Source of the DNA: an uncultured Oscillospiraceae bacterium
Lineage (GTDB): Bacteria; Bacillota; Clostridia; Oscillospirales; Acutalibacteraceae
NCBI GenBank assembly: GCA_905192745.1
Contig: CAJJLZ010000013.1
Span: 6,642 to 70,641, forward strand
Reading direction: 5' to 3'
Length of the DNA: 64,000 bases
Shown here: positions 33,642 to 41,199 of the stretch, piece by piece
Numbering within the stretch: position 1 is the stretch's first letter
Layout of the letters: every line of letters starts with the position of its first letter
Program-made: the position numbers and the translations under genes
The notes under the pieces: model-generated
Seen by the model: only the letters and a program-made list of their open reading frames with translations
Databases searched by the model: none
Told to the model about the DNA's origin: nothing

Positions 33642-33667
33642 AAGTATAATTTTATATAATTATACTT
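33642..33667. promoter_or_regulatory. AT-rich palindrome upstream of the thioesterase
   Basis: Perfect ten-base arms AAGTATAATT / AATTATACTT around a six-base centre. It overlaps the ybaK stop codon and precedes the thioesterase ribosome binding site. A repressor operator or a weak promoter is possible. Confidence 0.4.
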
Positions 33668-34130
33668 GTTGTTTACAAACATCCACCCAGCCCCTGCTGT
33701 GAGAATAGCGCTCCAGTTCATCCGGCGTAAGCCGGATGGCGGAATTGCTGCTGCCGCAGGCAGGGTAGATCACTTCCTTATCCTTTAGGGAGCCGTCGAG
33801 GTACACCGGCACATTTTCCGGCAGCGCGAAAGGGCAGACGCCGCCGACCGCATGACCGGTCAGTTCCAGCGCCCGGTCGGGAGGAAGCATCTTCGCCTTC
33901 ATGCCGAAAGCCTCCTTGAATTTCGGGTTATCGATCCGGGCGTTTCCGGCGGCCACGACCAAAAGGCACCCTTCCCCATTCACAAAGGACAGGGTTTTGG
34001 CAATCTGCTCCGGCGCGGTATGGAGCGCTTCGGCGGCCAGTTCCACCGTCGCACTGGATACTGGAAATTCCAGCACGTCCTTGTCCCGCCCCCATTGAGA
34101 CAAATACTCTTTTACCGCTTCAATCGACAT
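33660..34130 (-). CDS. YbaK/EbsC-family aminoacyl-tRNA deacylase
   Basis: 156 residues, single-domain YbaK/ProX type. MSIEAVKEYLSQWGRDKDVLEFPVSSATVELAAEAL, then IAKTLSFVNGEGCLLVVAAGNARID, the catalytic-region lysine in AKMLPPDRALELTGHAVGGVCPFALPENV, and a C-terminal YPACGSSNSAIRL. The family hydrolyses mischarged aminoacyl-tRNAs (for example Cys- or Ala-tRNAPro). AGAGGGAAA precedes the ATG. It lies between parB and the thioesterase. Confidence 0.9.
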   Translation of the reverse strand: MSIEAVKEYLSQWGRDKDVLEFPVSSATVELAAEALHTAPEQIAKTLSFVNGEGCLLVVAAGNARIDNPKFKEAFGMKAKMLPPDRALELTGHAVGGVCPFALPENVPVYLDGSLKDKEVIYPACGSSNSAIRLTPDELERYSHSRGWVDVCKQQV

Positions 34131-34228
34131 TGTATATTTCCCTCTTTCCTGTTCATTGCTCTTCCGCGCCGGGAGAATCCTCCCGGCGGGCGAAGGGCGA
34201 TCTTTTCCACAGCTTCCGGGGAAACAGT

Positions 34229-34254
34229 GGAAAAGGCGGGCGTTTTCGCCCGCC
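34229..34254 (-). terminator. Terminator after parB
   Basis: GGCGGGCG/CGCCCGCC stem with an AAAA loop, followed by TTTTCC on the minus strand. Confidence 0.75.
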
Positions 34255-34261
34255 CGGAGAA

Positions 34262-35131
34262 TTATTCCTTTTCGGGTGCCAGATCGTTGGCGAGCATCCG
34301 CAGATCGTCCTGCGAATAAAACTCGATTTGCAGCGTGCCGCCCTTTTTCCCTTCGCTCACCTTAACCCGACGGCCCAGATGCTCGGTCAGGGAAAGCTCC
34401 ACTTCGTCGTAAAAGCTGTTGCGGGAAAAGCCGCTCTCGTTGGCGTTCGCTTTGGGATCCTTTACGGTTTTGGCGTTTCTGGCCCGTTTCTCCAGTTCCC
34501 GTACGGAAAGGTTTCCCTGTATCGCCGCCTGCGCGGCAGCGACCTGCTCTTCCTCCCCGGGGAACGCGAGCACAGCGCGGGCATGGCCGGCGGACAGCCG
34601 TCCCTCCGATACCAGCTCCGCCACCGGGCGCGGCAGCCGGAGCAGCCGGAGAGCGTTCGCCACCGCCGGGCGGGATTTATTCACAGCCTGCGCGGTTTCT
34701 TCCTGCGTAAGCCCGTAGTTTTCCATCAGCGTCTGAAAGCCGAGCGCTTCCTCCATCGGGTTGAGGTCCTCCCGCTGCAGGTTCTCGATCAGCGCCAGCT
34801 CGGCGGCTTCCTGATCCGTCATCTCCCGCACCACTACCGGCACCTCGGTCAGCCCCGCCATTCGGGAAGCGCGCCACCGGCGTTCCCCGGCGACCAACTG
34901 ATAATTTCCGCCGCTCAGCGGCCGAACCAGCAGCGGCTGCAGCACACCATGCTGCGCAATGGAGGCCGCCAGCTCGGCCAGCGCGTCTTCATCAAACTGT
35001 TTGCGGGGCTGCGCGCGGTTCGGTTCAATCTCCGCAATCCGCAGGGAGACGGTCTTCCCCTGCTCCTCTACGGCATTTTCGGCGAACAGCGCCTCCAGAC
35101 CCTTGCCCAAGCCGCCCTTTTTTGCTGCCAT
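34262..35131 (-). CDS. parB: Chromosome-partitioning protein ParB (Spo0J)
   Basis: 289 residues. It starts KKGGLGKGLEALFAENA, then the CTPase core with RAQPRKQFDEDALAELAASI, the GERRWRAS motif (G-E-R-R box), and ENLQREDLNPMEEA. The helix-turn-helix is LTQEETAQAVNKSRPAVANALRLLRLP, followed by LSAGHARAVLAF. ParB spreads from parS sites and recruits condensin. It is coupled with parA upstream (67-base gap) and AAAAGGAG precedes the ATG. Two parS-like sites lie at 36164 and 39631. Confidence 0.95.
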   Translation of the reverse strand: MAAKKGGLGKGLEALFAENAVEEQGKTVSLRIAEIEPNRAQPRKQFDEDALAELAASIAQHGVLQPLLVRPLSGGNYQLVAGERRWRASRMAGLTEVPVVVREMTDQEAAELALIENLQREDLNPMEEALGFQTLMENYGLTQEETAQAVNKSRPAVANALRLLRLPRPVAELVSEGRLSAGHARAVLAFPGEEEQVAAAQAAIQGNLSVRELEKRARNAKTVKDPKANANESGFSRNSFYDEVELSLTEHLGRRVKVSEGKKGGTLQIEFYSQDDLRMLANDLAPEKE

Positions 35132-35197
35132 ATCGAAAAACTCCTTTTATCGTTTACATTGACGCCTTATTCCGCCGACGGCTGTATCACCGCCGCG

Positions 35198-35959
35198 TCA
35201 TCGCCTGCGCATAAACTCCTCCGCCAGCGCGTCGTATGCCTGTGCGCCCCGGGATGCGCGGTCGTAATAATTGATCGGTTTGCCGAAGCTGGGCGCCTCA
35301 GACAACCGCACGCTGCGGGGAATGGCGGTCGCAAACACCTTGCGGGGAAAGAACTTTTTCACTTCCTCCACCACCTGCTGGGTCAGGTTGAGCCGTCCGT
35401 CGTACATGGTGAGAAGCACGCCCTCCAGCTCCAGCTGGGCGTTGTACAGCCGTTTCACCTGCCGAACGGTCGCCATCAGCTGAGAAAGCCCCTCGAGCGC
35501 ATAATACTCACACTGAATCGGCACCAGCAGTGTATCCGCCGCGCAGAGCGCGTTCAGCGTCAGCAGCCCCAAAGAGGGGGGGCAGTCAATGAAAATATAA
35601 TCATACCGGTCCCGCAGCGGAGCCAACGCGGCGGTCAGCCGGCTTTCCCGCCGGTTCAGATCCACCATTTCAATTTCCGCGCCCGCCAGCCGGATACCGG
35701 AGGGCAGAACGTCCACCTGCGGAAAGGCGGTATGGACCAGCACGGCATCCGGTTCCGCCGTGCCGATCAGCAGTTCATAGGTGGATTGAGCGACGTTTCG
35801 CTTGTCCACTCCCAAGCCGCTGGTTGCATTCCCCTGGGGATCCACATCCACCAGAAGGCAGCGCTTTCCCCGCGCGCCGATCGCCGACGTGAGGTTAACG
35901 GTGGTGGTGGTCTTCCCCACTCCGCCCTTTTGATTGACCACCGCGACGATCTTTCCCAT
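35198..35959 (-). CDS. parA: Chromosome-partitioning ATPase ParA (Soj)
   Basis: 253 residues. Deviant Walker A K-G-G-V-G-K-T-T at the N-terminus (MGKIVAVVNQKGGVGKTTTTVNL), VDVDPQGNATSGLG as the A' box, and FIDCPPSLGLLTLNAL as Walker B. The ATG at 35959 with GGGAG upstream is preferred over the ATG at 35977, which would add MGVCES. ParA cycles on the nucleoid and, as Soj, also acts on DnaA. It lies between noc and parB as in other Firmicutes, but is separated from noc here by an inserted element. Confidence 0.95.
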   Translation of the reverse strand: MGKIVAVVNQKGGVGKTTTTVNLTSAIGARGKRCLLVDVDPQGNATSGLGVDKRNVAQSTYELLIGTAEPDAVLVHTAFPQVDVLPSGIRLAGAEIEMVDLNRRESRLTAALAPLRDRYDYIFIDCPPSLGLLTLNALCAADTLLVPIQCEYYALEGLSQLMATVRQVKRLYNAQLELEGVLLTMYDGRLNLTQQVVEEVKKFFPRKVFATAIPRSVRLSEAPSFGKPINYYDRASRGAQAYDALAEEFMRRR

Positions 35960-36065
35960 GCTTTCACACACTCCCATAAACGTTTGGACATCCCGACCGG
36001 GTTCTGTGCCAGCCTTCTTCGGCGGCGCAATCGAAAATACCTGCGGGCATTTTCTCGCTGTTGCT

Positions 36066-36071
36066 ATTATA
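36066..36071 (-). promoter_or_regulatory. Candidate -10 box for parA-parB
   Basis: TATAAT on the minus strand about 110 bases before parA; the matching -35 (TTTCCC, 17 bases upstream) is poor. Confidence 0.4.
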
Positions 36072-36163
36072 GCATAAAGCGTCGATGGGGGAAAGGGAAA
36101 ACATAAAATTCCTTTCCCAAGCCCCTCTCCTGTCCCCTTAACGGATAAGAAACGCCCTTTCTA

Positions 36164-36179
36164 TGTTTCACATGAAACA
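36164..36179. promoter_or_regulatory. parS-like centromere site
   Basis: TGTTTCACATGAAACA differs by one base from the palindromic parS form TGTTTCACGTGAAACA. It lies just upstream of parA. Confidence 0.75.
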
Positions 36180-36217
36180 AAACCGACTGCAGCAAACTTG
36201 GCTGCAGCCGGTTTTGT
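36178..36217. terminator. Hairpin beside the parS site
   Basis: AAAACCGACTGCAGC pairs with GCTGCAGCCGGTTTT (one mismatch), followed by GTTCTT. It is outside the inserted element's left end. Confidence 0.6.
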
Positions 36218-36310
36218 TCTTATTAATTAAATAAGTCCCAATTCCCTTTTGTGTTTCCGGAGTTGGGTTAGATTAAGCTAATGTGGATTTATTCATTAGG
36301 GGACATAAAA

Positions 36311-36343
36311 AGAGACTCCACCAGGGATAGTGGAGTCTCTTGG
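36311..36343. terminator. Hairpin inside the element
   Basis: AAGAGACTCCAC / GTGGAGTCTCTT (12-bp arms) with a short loop, about 85 bases beyond the acetyltransferase stop; it may end that transcript. Confidence 0.6.
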
Positions 36344-36428
36344 ACCTTATTGTCTATTGGCAAATGAAAAGGAGCAAGGCATATTTCGACCGCGCTCTTT
36401 TTAGACAGTTCAACAAACTGCTGTTTTT

Positions 36429-37178
36429 CTATTTGCTCTGTATCAACTTTAAGAATTTCTTATCGTTGAATTGTTCATTAGTTAAAAACTCGCCATTATA
36501 AAACATTGCATAAGAAGTACAAGGGCTTGGTACTGCCTGTGCCTGTTCTTTTGTCTCAATACGGATTGCCCTGAATGGGATATTGTTTTCTACCGCTGTC
36601 TGCTCAACTATCGGAACATACTTGCCGTTAAACGGACATTGGTTGGTATAATATAAAACATAACCTTGTTCTTCAATATGTGGGTGCTTGGCTGCTTCTG
36701 TAAATCTTGGAACAACCGCATTTTCGTCAAACGGGAGATGCATAAGATTGATTCCTACATCGGATGTATCTGCAACTCTAAATCCCTTACAAATCAAATG
36801 CTTAGGGTCCGAAAGAAATGGCTTCTTCTTCGCAGACGAAAGAATGCAAAGTCCCACTTTTCCTTTTACCTTACTGTCCTCAATACACTTATTTAACAAA
36901 TCATTTGAATAGCCGTGTCCTTTGAATGAACCAGACACCCAGAAGCAGTCAATATACATATAGTTTTCTGCAATGATAGGAACCCAAGCATTTTCAGCAG
37001 GAATGTACTCAATAAAGCATTTACCTCTTTCTACACTTTTCAAAAAAACAAGTCCGTCATTAAAGCATTTCATCATCCAATCTTTTTTTGAAGACACTTG
37101 GATATCTTTGTTGTTAGAAATCGCACAACAAATATGCTCTTTTTCGATATTCTCCTTTGTTACTTGTATATATTCCAT
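36429..37178 (-). CDS. GNAT / YoaP-like acetyltransferase (cargo of the element)
   Basis: 249 residues. N-terminal GNAT domain: YMYIDCFWVSGSFKGHGYSNDLLNKCIEDSK holds the acetyl-CoA loop (F-K-G-H-G-Y), then GLCILSSAKKKPFLSD. The C-terminal part (YVLYYTNQCPFNGKYVPIVEQTAVENNIPFRAIRIETKEQAQ ... SPCTSYAMFYNGEFL) is the YoaP-like domain, resembling a thioredoxin fold with a CPF motif. The ATG at 37178 has GGAG nine bases upstream. Codon use is AT-rich, unlike all neighbours, which fits recent transfer. Substrate unknown. Confidence 0.85.
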   Translation of the reverse strand: MEYIQVTKENIEKEHICCAISNNKDIQVSSKKDWMMKCFNDGLVFLKSVERGKCFIEYIPAENAWVPIIAENYMYIDCFWVSGSFKGHGYSNDLLNKCIEDSKVKGKVGLCILSSAKKKPFLSDPKHLICKGFRVADTSDVGINLMHLPFDENAVVPRFTEAAKHPHIEEQGYVLYYTNQCPFNGKYVPIVEQTAVENNIPFRAIRIETKEQAQAVPSPCTSYAMFYNGEFLTNEQFNDKKFLKLIQSK

Positions 37179-37448
37179 TCCTTTTTTCTCCGTCAAATTC
37201 TAATTTGTCTTTATCCATATAGACGCAAAATCTTTGTAAATGTTTCACATCTATAACTATACAATATTTTCGTGTCTGTTTCAATGTCGGCAATAAAACA
37301 GCCCTTCTCTTACCGAGAAGGACTATTCGAGTATTTATTCAGTGATTTCACGTTTTATTCAGCCTATTTCATCGGGAACACTTAGTCGAATTGGGACTTA
37401 AATAAAAAGCATCCCCGCAGGATTTATCCGCCGTTTTCTTTCCAGCAT

Positions 37449-38348
37449 TTATGCCGTACAGTTCGCCTTCTGCCGAATGCTGACCGGCGGCTGTCTTTCC
37501 GAAAGGGAACGCAGCGGATAGGCCGCCTGTCGGGAAATCCGGACGCGGTATTCAATAAACTCCTCTGTTTCGGTCTTCTCCGCGCTGGCTTCAATACCGG
37601 AGCGCCGCATGGTGTCCACCGCATGGTTTACCGTGTTGAGAAAAAGCCGTACATCCCGCACCAACGGCATCGGCCTCTGCCGCTGAAGCTTCTCCGGCGG
37701 CGTATCCTCTCCCCCGCGCAGCAGATCATCCACTAACCGGTCACTCTGCGCGGCATTCAGCCGTTCCTCTTCCATTTGCTTTCTGGCAAAAGCCCGAAGT
37801 TCCGGATCGTTCAGCCGAATCAGGGCGCGGGCATGCCGTTCGGTCAATCCGGCCGCCAGAATCGCCCGTCTTTCCTCCGGCGGAAGACGAAGCAGTCTCA
37901 GCCGGTTGGCGATCGTGGACTGCGCGCAGCCCAGCCGGGTAGCCGCGTCCTCCTGCGTCAAGCCGTGGAGTTCAATCAGCCGGCGGATTCCCTCGGCTTC
38001 TTCAAAGCAGTTCATGTCCTCCCTCTGCAGGTTCTCCACCAACGCCAGAAGAGCGGACTGCGCGCTTTCCGCCGCCATTTCGATACAGGGAACCTCCCGG
38101 ATACCGGCAATCTTCGCGGCGCGCAGCCGCCGCTCGCCGGCAATCAGGACCGGCTTGTCCTCCTGAAAACGAATGGTCAGCGGGTGGATCATCCCATTCT
38201 CCCCAATACTCTGAGCCAGCTCCAGCAATTTTTCAAGATTAAACTCCCTGCGGGGTTGATCGGGATTCGGACAGATCTCCTTTGTGGGAATCATCAGTAT
38301 CTGACCACGGCTTTGATACTTCGTCTTTTTTTTCCCGTTTCTCCACAT
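37449..38348 (-). CDS. noc: ParB-like nucleoid occlusion protein (Noc)
   Basis: 299 residues of the ParB/Noc family. It has IPTKEICPNPDQPRREFNLEKLLELAQSIGENGMI, the box A-G-E-R-R-L-R-A-A, and LVENLQREDMNCFEEAEG. The helix-turn-helix region is LTQEDAATRLGCAQSTIANRLRLLRLP, followed by GLTERHARALIRL. Position between rsmG and parA favours Noc rather than a second ParB. Noc binds NBS sites, inhibits division over the nucleoid and uses CTP. GAAAGGACGTG precedes the ATG. Confidence 0.85.
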   Translation of the reverse strand: MWRNGKKKTKYQSRGQILMIPTKEICPNPDQPRREFNLEKLLELAQSIGENGMIHPLTIRFQEDKPVLIAGERRLRAAKIAGIREVPCIEMAAESAQSALLALVENLQREDMNCFEEAEGIRRLIELHGLTQEDAATRLGCAQSTIANRLRLLRLPPEERRAILAAGLTERHARALIRLNDPELRAFARKQMEEERLNAAQSDRLVDDLLRGGEDTPPEKLQRQRPMPLVRDVRLFLNTVNHAVDTMRRSGIEASAEKTETEEFIEYRVRISRQAAYPLRSLSERQPPVSIRQKANCTA

Positions 38349-38431
38349 AACCGGACACGTCCTTTCTCGGTTTTGCGCAAAAAAGCCGCCCGCTTGACGG
38401 GATATGCACTTTTCAGCATTTCTTTGTGCCT

Positions 38432-38440
38432 AGTATATCA
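38432..38440 (-). promoter_or_regulatory. Extended -10 promoter of noc
   Basis: TGATATACT on the minus strand (TGn plus TATACT), 85 bases before the noc start; no good -35. Confidence 0.4.
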
Positions 38441-38488
38441 TGGGAGTCTTTACCAGTTTTGTCGAATACCGTTGTCGCTTTTTCCTTT

Positions 38489-39229
38489 TTACAGGGGTTG
38501 TTTGACGATTTTTGTTGAAACACGGGGATAAGCCGGGGGGGTTGGGGCAACTTTGTCGACAGAAATCAGCAGCCGTTCCAGCGGTTCTTCGGCCCCTTCC
38601 CCCAATAACCGGATCTTTTTCGGCTCGCCAAAGCTTCCGCCAAGCAATGCCGCCGCTTTTTCCGCCTTCCGGCGTTCCTCTTCCCCGTCCGGTCCTTTCA
38701 TGGCCAGAAACACCCCGCCCGGCCGGACAAAGGGCAGACAGTATTCGCAGAGCGCCGGAAGGGCCGCTACCGCCCGGGCCGTCGCCACATCGAAGCGTTC
38801 CCGCAGCTCCGGCTTTCTTCCGGCCTCCTCCGCCCGGGCGTGGATCAGCGTCACCGGGACGGAAAGCTCTTCACACACCGCTTTCAGAAAAATCAGCCGT
38901 TTATTCAGACTGTCCAGCAGCGTTAAACGAATGTCCGGCCGGGCAATCGCCAGCGCGACGCCGGGAAATCCCGCGCCCGTGCCCACATCGATCAGGGACA
39001 GCTCCCCTTCCGGCAGGCAGGAAAGGAGGGTCAGGCTGTCCACAAAATGCTTCCGGACAATCTCCCGCGGCTCGGTAATGGCAGTGAGATTCATTTTTTC
39101 GTTCCACTCTGTTAACAGCGCGGCATACCGGTCGTATTGCTCCAGCATCCGCTCCGTCAGCGCCGCGCCCTGTTCCGCCGCCTGCCTCCGGAGGCTCTCC
39201 CGGTCAATTTTTCCTGTCATGTCCGTCAT
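38489..39229 (-). CDS. rsmG: 16S rRNA (guanine(527)-N(7))-methyltransferase RsmG
   Basis: 246 residues. MLEQYDRYAALLTEWNEKMNLTAITEPREIVRKHFVDSL is the GidB start, then SLIDVGTGAGFPGVALAIARPDIRLTLLDSLNKRLIFL with the methyltransferase Gly-rich motif, and DVATARAVAALPALCEYCLPFVRPGG. RsmG methylates N7 of G527 in 16S rRNA. Loss gives low-level streptomycin resistance in other species. Its ATG overlaps the mnmG stop (ATGA), so translation is coupled. Confidence 0.96.
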   Translation of the reverse strand: MTDMTGKIDRESLRRQAAEQGAALTERMLEQYDRYAALLTEWNEKMNLTAITEPREIVRKHFVDSLTLLSCLPEGELSLIDVGTGAGFPGVALAIARPDIRLTLLDSLNKRLIFLKAVCEELSVPVTLIHARAEEAGRKPELRERFDVATARAVAALPALCEYCLPFVRPGGVFLAMKGPDGEEERRKAEKAAALLGGSFGEPKKIRLLGEGAEEPLERLLISVDKVAPTPPAYPRVSTKIVKQPL

Positions 39230-41127
39230 GCGCGTTTCTCCCCCGCTTTATCCTTTTCCTTATCCGTGTGGCTGCTCAGCCAAATCAACAGCACCGAAAT
39301 ATCCGCCGGACTGACGCCGCTGATCCGGGACGCCTGTCCGATACTGCGGGGCCGCACCTTCGACAGCTTCTCCTGCGCTTCCTTTCGAAGCCCGGCAATG
39401 CCGGTATATTCCACGTCCCCGGGCAGAAACCGCCCTTCCAGCCGCCGCATTTCGTCGATTGCCGCCTGCTGACGGCGGATGTAGCCTTCATATTTCAGCT
39501 CGACCTCCACCTGCTCCACCACCAGCGGATCGAGCGCAGGACGGCCGGCGTCCACGGATTCCAGCGCCGCATAATCCAACTGCGGCCGCTTGAGCAGCTC
39601 TTCCAGCCGGACGCCGCTCGCCACCGGCGTTGTTTCATGTGAAACAAGCAGCGCGTTCAGTTCCTCCGTCGGAGAAAGCACCGTCTCCCGCAGCCGTTTC
39701 CGTTCCTCCTGCTTCTGCTCCTGCCGGCAGAGGAAATGCTCCCAGCGGCGGTCGTCCACCAGCCCCATCTCCCGGCCGACAGGCGTCAGCCGCTCGTCCG
39801 CGTTATCCTGACGCAGAATCAGGCGGTATTCAGAACGGGAGGTCATCATCCGATAGGGATCGGTGCAGCCCTTGGTCACCAGATCATCCACCAGCGTACC
39901 GATATAGCTCGAGGCACGGTCCAGCCGCATGGAGGATTCCCCCCGCACCTTCCGGGCGGCGTTGACTCCCGCGACCAGCCCCTGCGCCGCCGCCTCCTCA
40001 TAGCCGGAACTGCCGTTGAACTGTCCCGCCCCGTACAGGCCGGGAAGATCCAGAAATTCCAGCGTGGAATCAAGCTGCAAGGGATCACAGCAATCGTATT
40101 CAATCGCATAGGCGGGCCGCATCACCTTCACCTGCTCCAAACCGGGAATGGTGTGCAGAACCGCCAGCTGCACATCCACCGGAAGGGAAGAGGACAGCCC
40201 CTGCAAATACATTTCCTCGGTTTTCAGCCCGCACGGCTCGATAAAGACCTGATGCCGCTCCTTATCGGCGAATCGGACGATCTTGTCCTCAATGCTGGGG
40301 CAATAGCGGGGACCCACCCCCTCGATTTTTCCGCCATACAGCGGCGAACGGTGCAGATTCTCCAGAATCACCCGCTTGGTCTCCGCCGTGGTCCAGGTGA
40401 TGTGACAGACCTCCTGATTTTCCAGAATTCCTTCCGTTTCAAAGGAGAAGGGCACCACCGGGTCCTCCCCTTCCTGCCGCTCCATCCGGGAAAAATCGAT
40501 GCTGGATTTCAGCACCCGCGCCGGGGTGCCGGTCTTGAACCGGCGGAGGGCCACTCCCAAAGCCCGCAGCGAACCGGTCAGCCCGGTCGCCGCGAACATG
40601 CCGTCCGGACCGCCGTCGTAGGAAACGTCGCCCACAAAAATTTTTCCCTGCAGGAAGGTGCCGGAAGCGATAATCACCGTGCGGGAAAGATAAACCTCCT
40701 CCAGCCGGGTAACAAGCTTCCACCCCTCCCCTTCGCGGGAAAGGGAAACGACCTCCCCCTGATGGATATCCAACCCCGGCGTGGTTTCCAGACGCCGCTT
40801 CATATAGGTGGAGTATTCCCGCCGGTCAATCTGCGCCCGCAGGGAATGCACCGCCGGGCCCTTCCCCCGGTTCAGCATCCGGGACTGCAGAAACGTCGCG
40901 TCCGCCGCGCGGCCCATCTCGCCGCCCAGCGCATCCACCTCCCGAACCAGATGGCCCTTCGCCGTCCCGCCGATCGAGGGATTACAGGGCATGTTCCCCA
41001 CCCAATCCAGATTTATGGTGAATACCGCGGCCGAACAGCCCATCCGGGCGGCGGCAAGAGCCGCTTCGATTCCGGCGTGTCCCGCGCCGATCACCGCCAC
41101 ATCGTAATTTCCCGCAAAGAATTCCAT
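39226..41127 (-). CDS. mnmG: tRNA uridine-5-carboxymethylaminomethyl modification enzyme MnmG (GidA)
   Basis: 633 residues, the family length. FAD-binding VAVIGAGHAGIEAALAAARMGC at the N-terminus, NPSIGGTAKGHLVREVDALGG, the YDG-type loop GDVSYDGGPDGM, NGSSGYEEAAAQGL, and the C-terminal GISPADISVLLIWL. It works with MnmE to install cmnm5 at U34 of tRNAs. The start at 41127 after AAAAGGAC is chosen; codons from 41160 are not conserved. The parS-like site at 39631 lies inside the coding sequence. Confidence 0.97.
   Translation of the reverse strand: MEFFAGNYDVAVIGAGHAGIEAALAAARMGCSAAVFTINLDWVGNMPCNPSIGGTAKGHLVREVDALGGEMGRAADATFLQSRMLNRGKGPAVHSLRAQIDRREYSTYMKRRLETTPGLDIHQGEVVSLSREGEGWKLVTRLEEVYLSRTVIIASGTFLQGKIFVGDVSYDGGPDGMFAATGLTGSLRALGVALRRFKTGTPARVLKSSIDFSRMERQEGEDPVVPFSFETEGILENQEVCHITWTTAETKRVILENLHRSPLYGGKIEGVGPRYCPSIEDKIVRFADKERHQVFIEPCGLKTEEMYLQGLSSSLPVDVQLAVLHTIPGLEQVKVMRPAYAIEYDCCDPLQLDSTLEFLDLPGLYGAGQFNGSSGYEEAAAQGLVAGVNAARKVRGESSMRLDRASSYIGTLVDDLVTKGCTDPYRMMTSRSEYRLILRQDNADERLTPVGREMGLVDDRRWEHFLCRQEQKQEERKRLRETVLSPTEELNALLVSHETTPVASGVRLEELLKRPQLDYAALESVDAGRPALDPLVVEQVEVELKYEGYIRRQQAAIDEMRRLEGRFLPGDVEYTGIAGLRKEAQEKLSKVRPRSIGQASRISGVSPADISVLLIWLSSHTDKEKDKAGEKRA
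39631..39646. promoter_or_regulatory. parS-like site inside mnmG
   Basis: TGTTTCATGTGAAACA is the reverse complement of the site at 36164, so the two are the same sequence in opposite orientation. Confidence 0.75.
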
Positions 41128-41199
41128 GGTCAGACCAGTCCTTTTTCTGTAGATCAACACATTGTTATATTGTCCGCGCCAAAAGCGTAAACCGCCTTT

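Larger units (their letters stand above)
36232..37400. mobile_element. AT-rich TA-flanked element with inverted ends (non-autonomous)
   Basis: The left end TAAGTCCCAATTC (36232-36244) is the exact inverse of GAATTGGGACTTA (37388-37400). If the outer TA is a target duplication, the ends read AGTCCCAATTC and extend, with mismatches, to about 29 bp (21 matching positions, both ending near GTGTTYCCG). TA duplication is the signature of IS630/Tc1-mariner elements. No transposase is inside; the cargo is one acetyltransferase gene. The interior is far more AT-rich than the surrounding genes and lies between noc and parA. Confidence 0.65.

Noticed and set aside
37241..37250. TGTTTCACAT resembling a parS half-site
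   Set aside because: The second half (CTATAACTAT) does not match GAAACA; it lies inside the inserted AT-rich element.
37449..38348. noc as a second parB
   Set aside because: Its position between rsmG and parA and its divergence from parB favour Noc, although sequence alone cannot exclude ParB-like DNA specificity.
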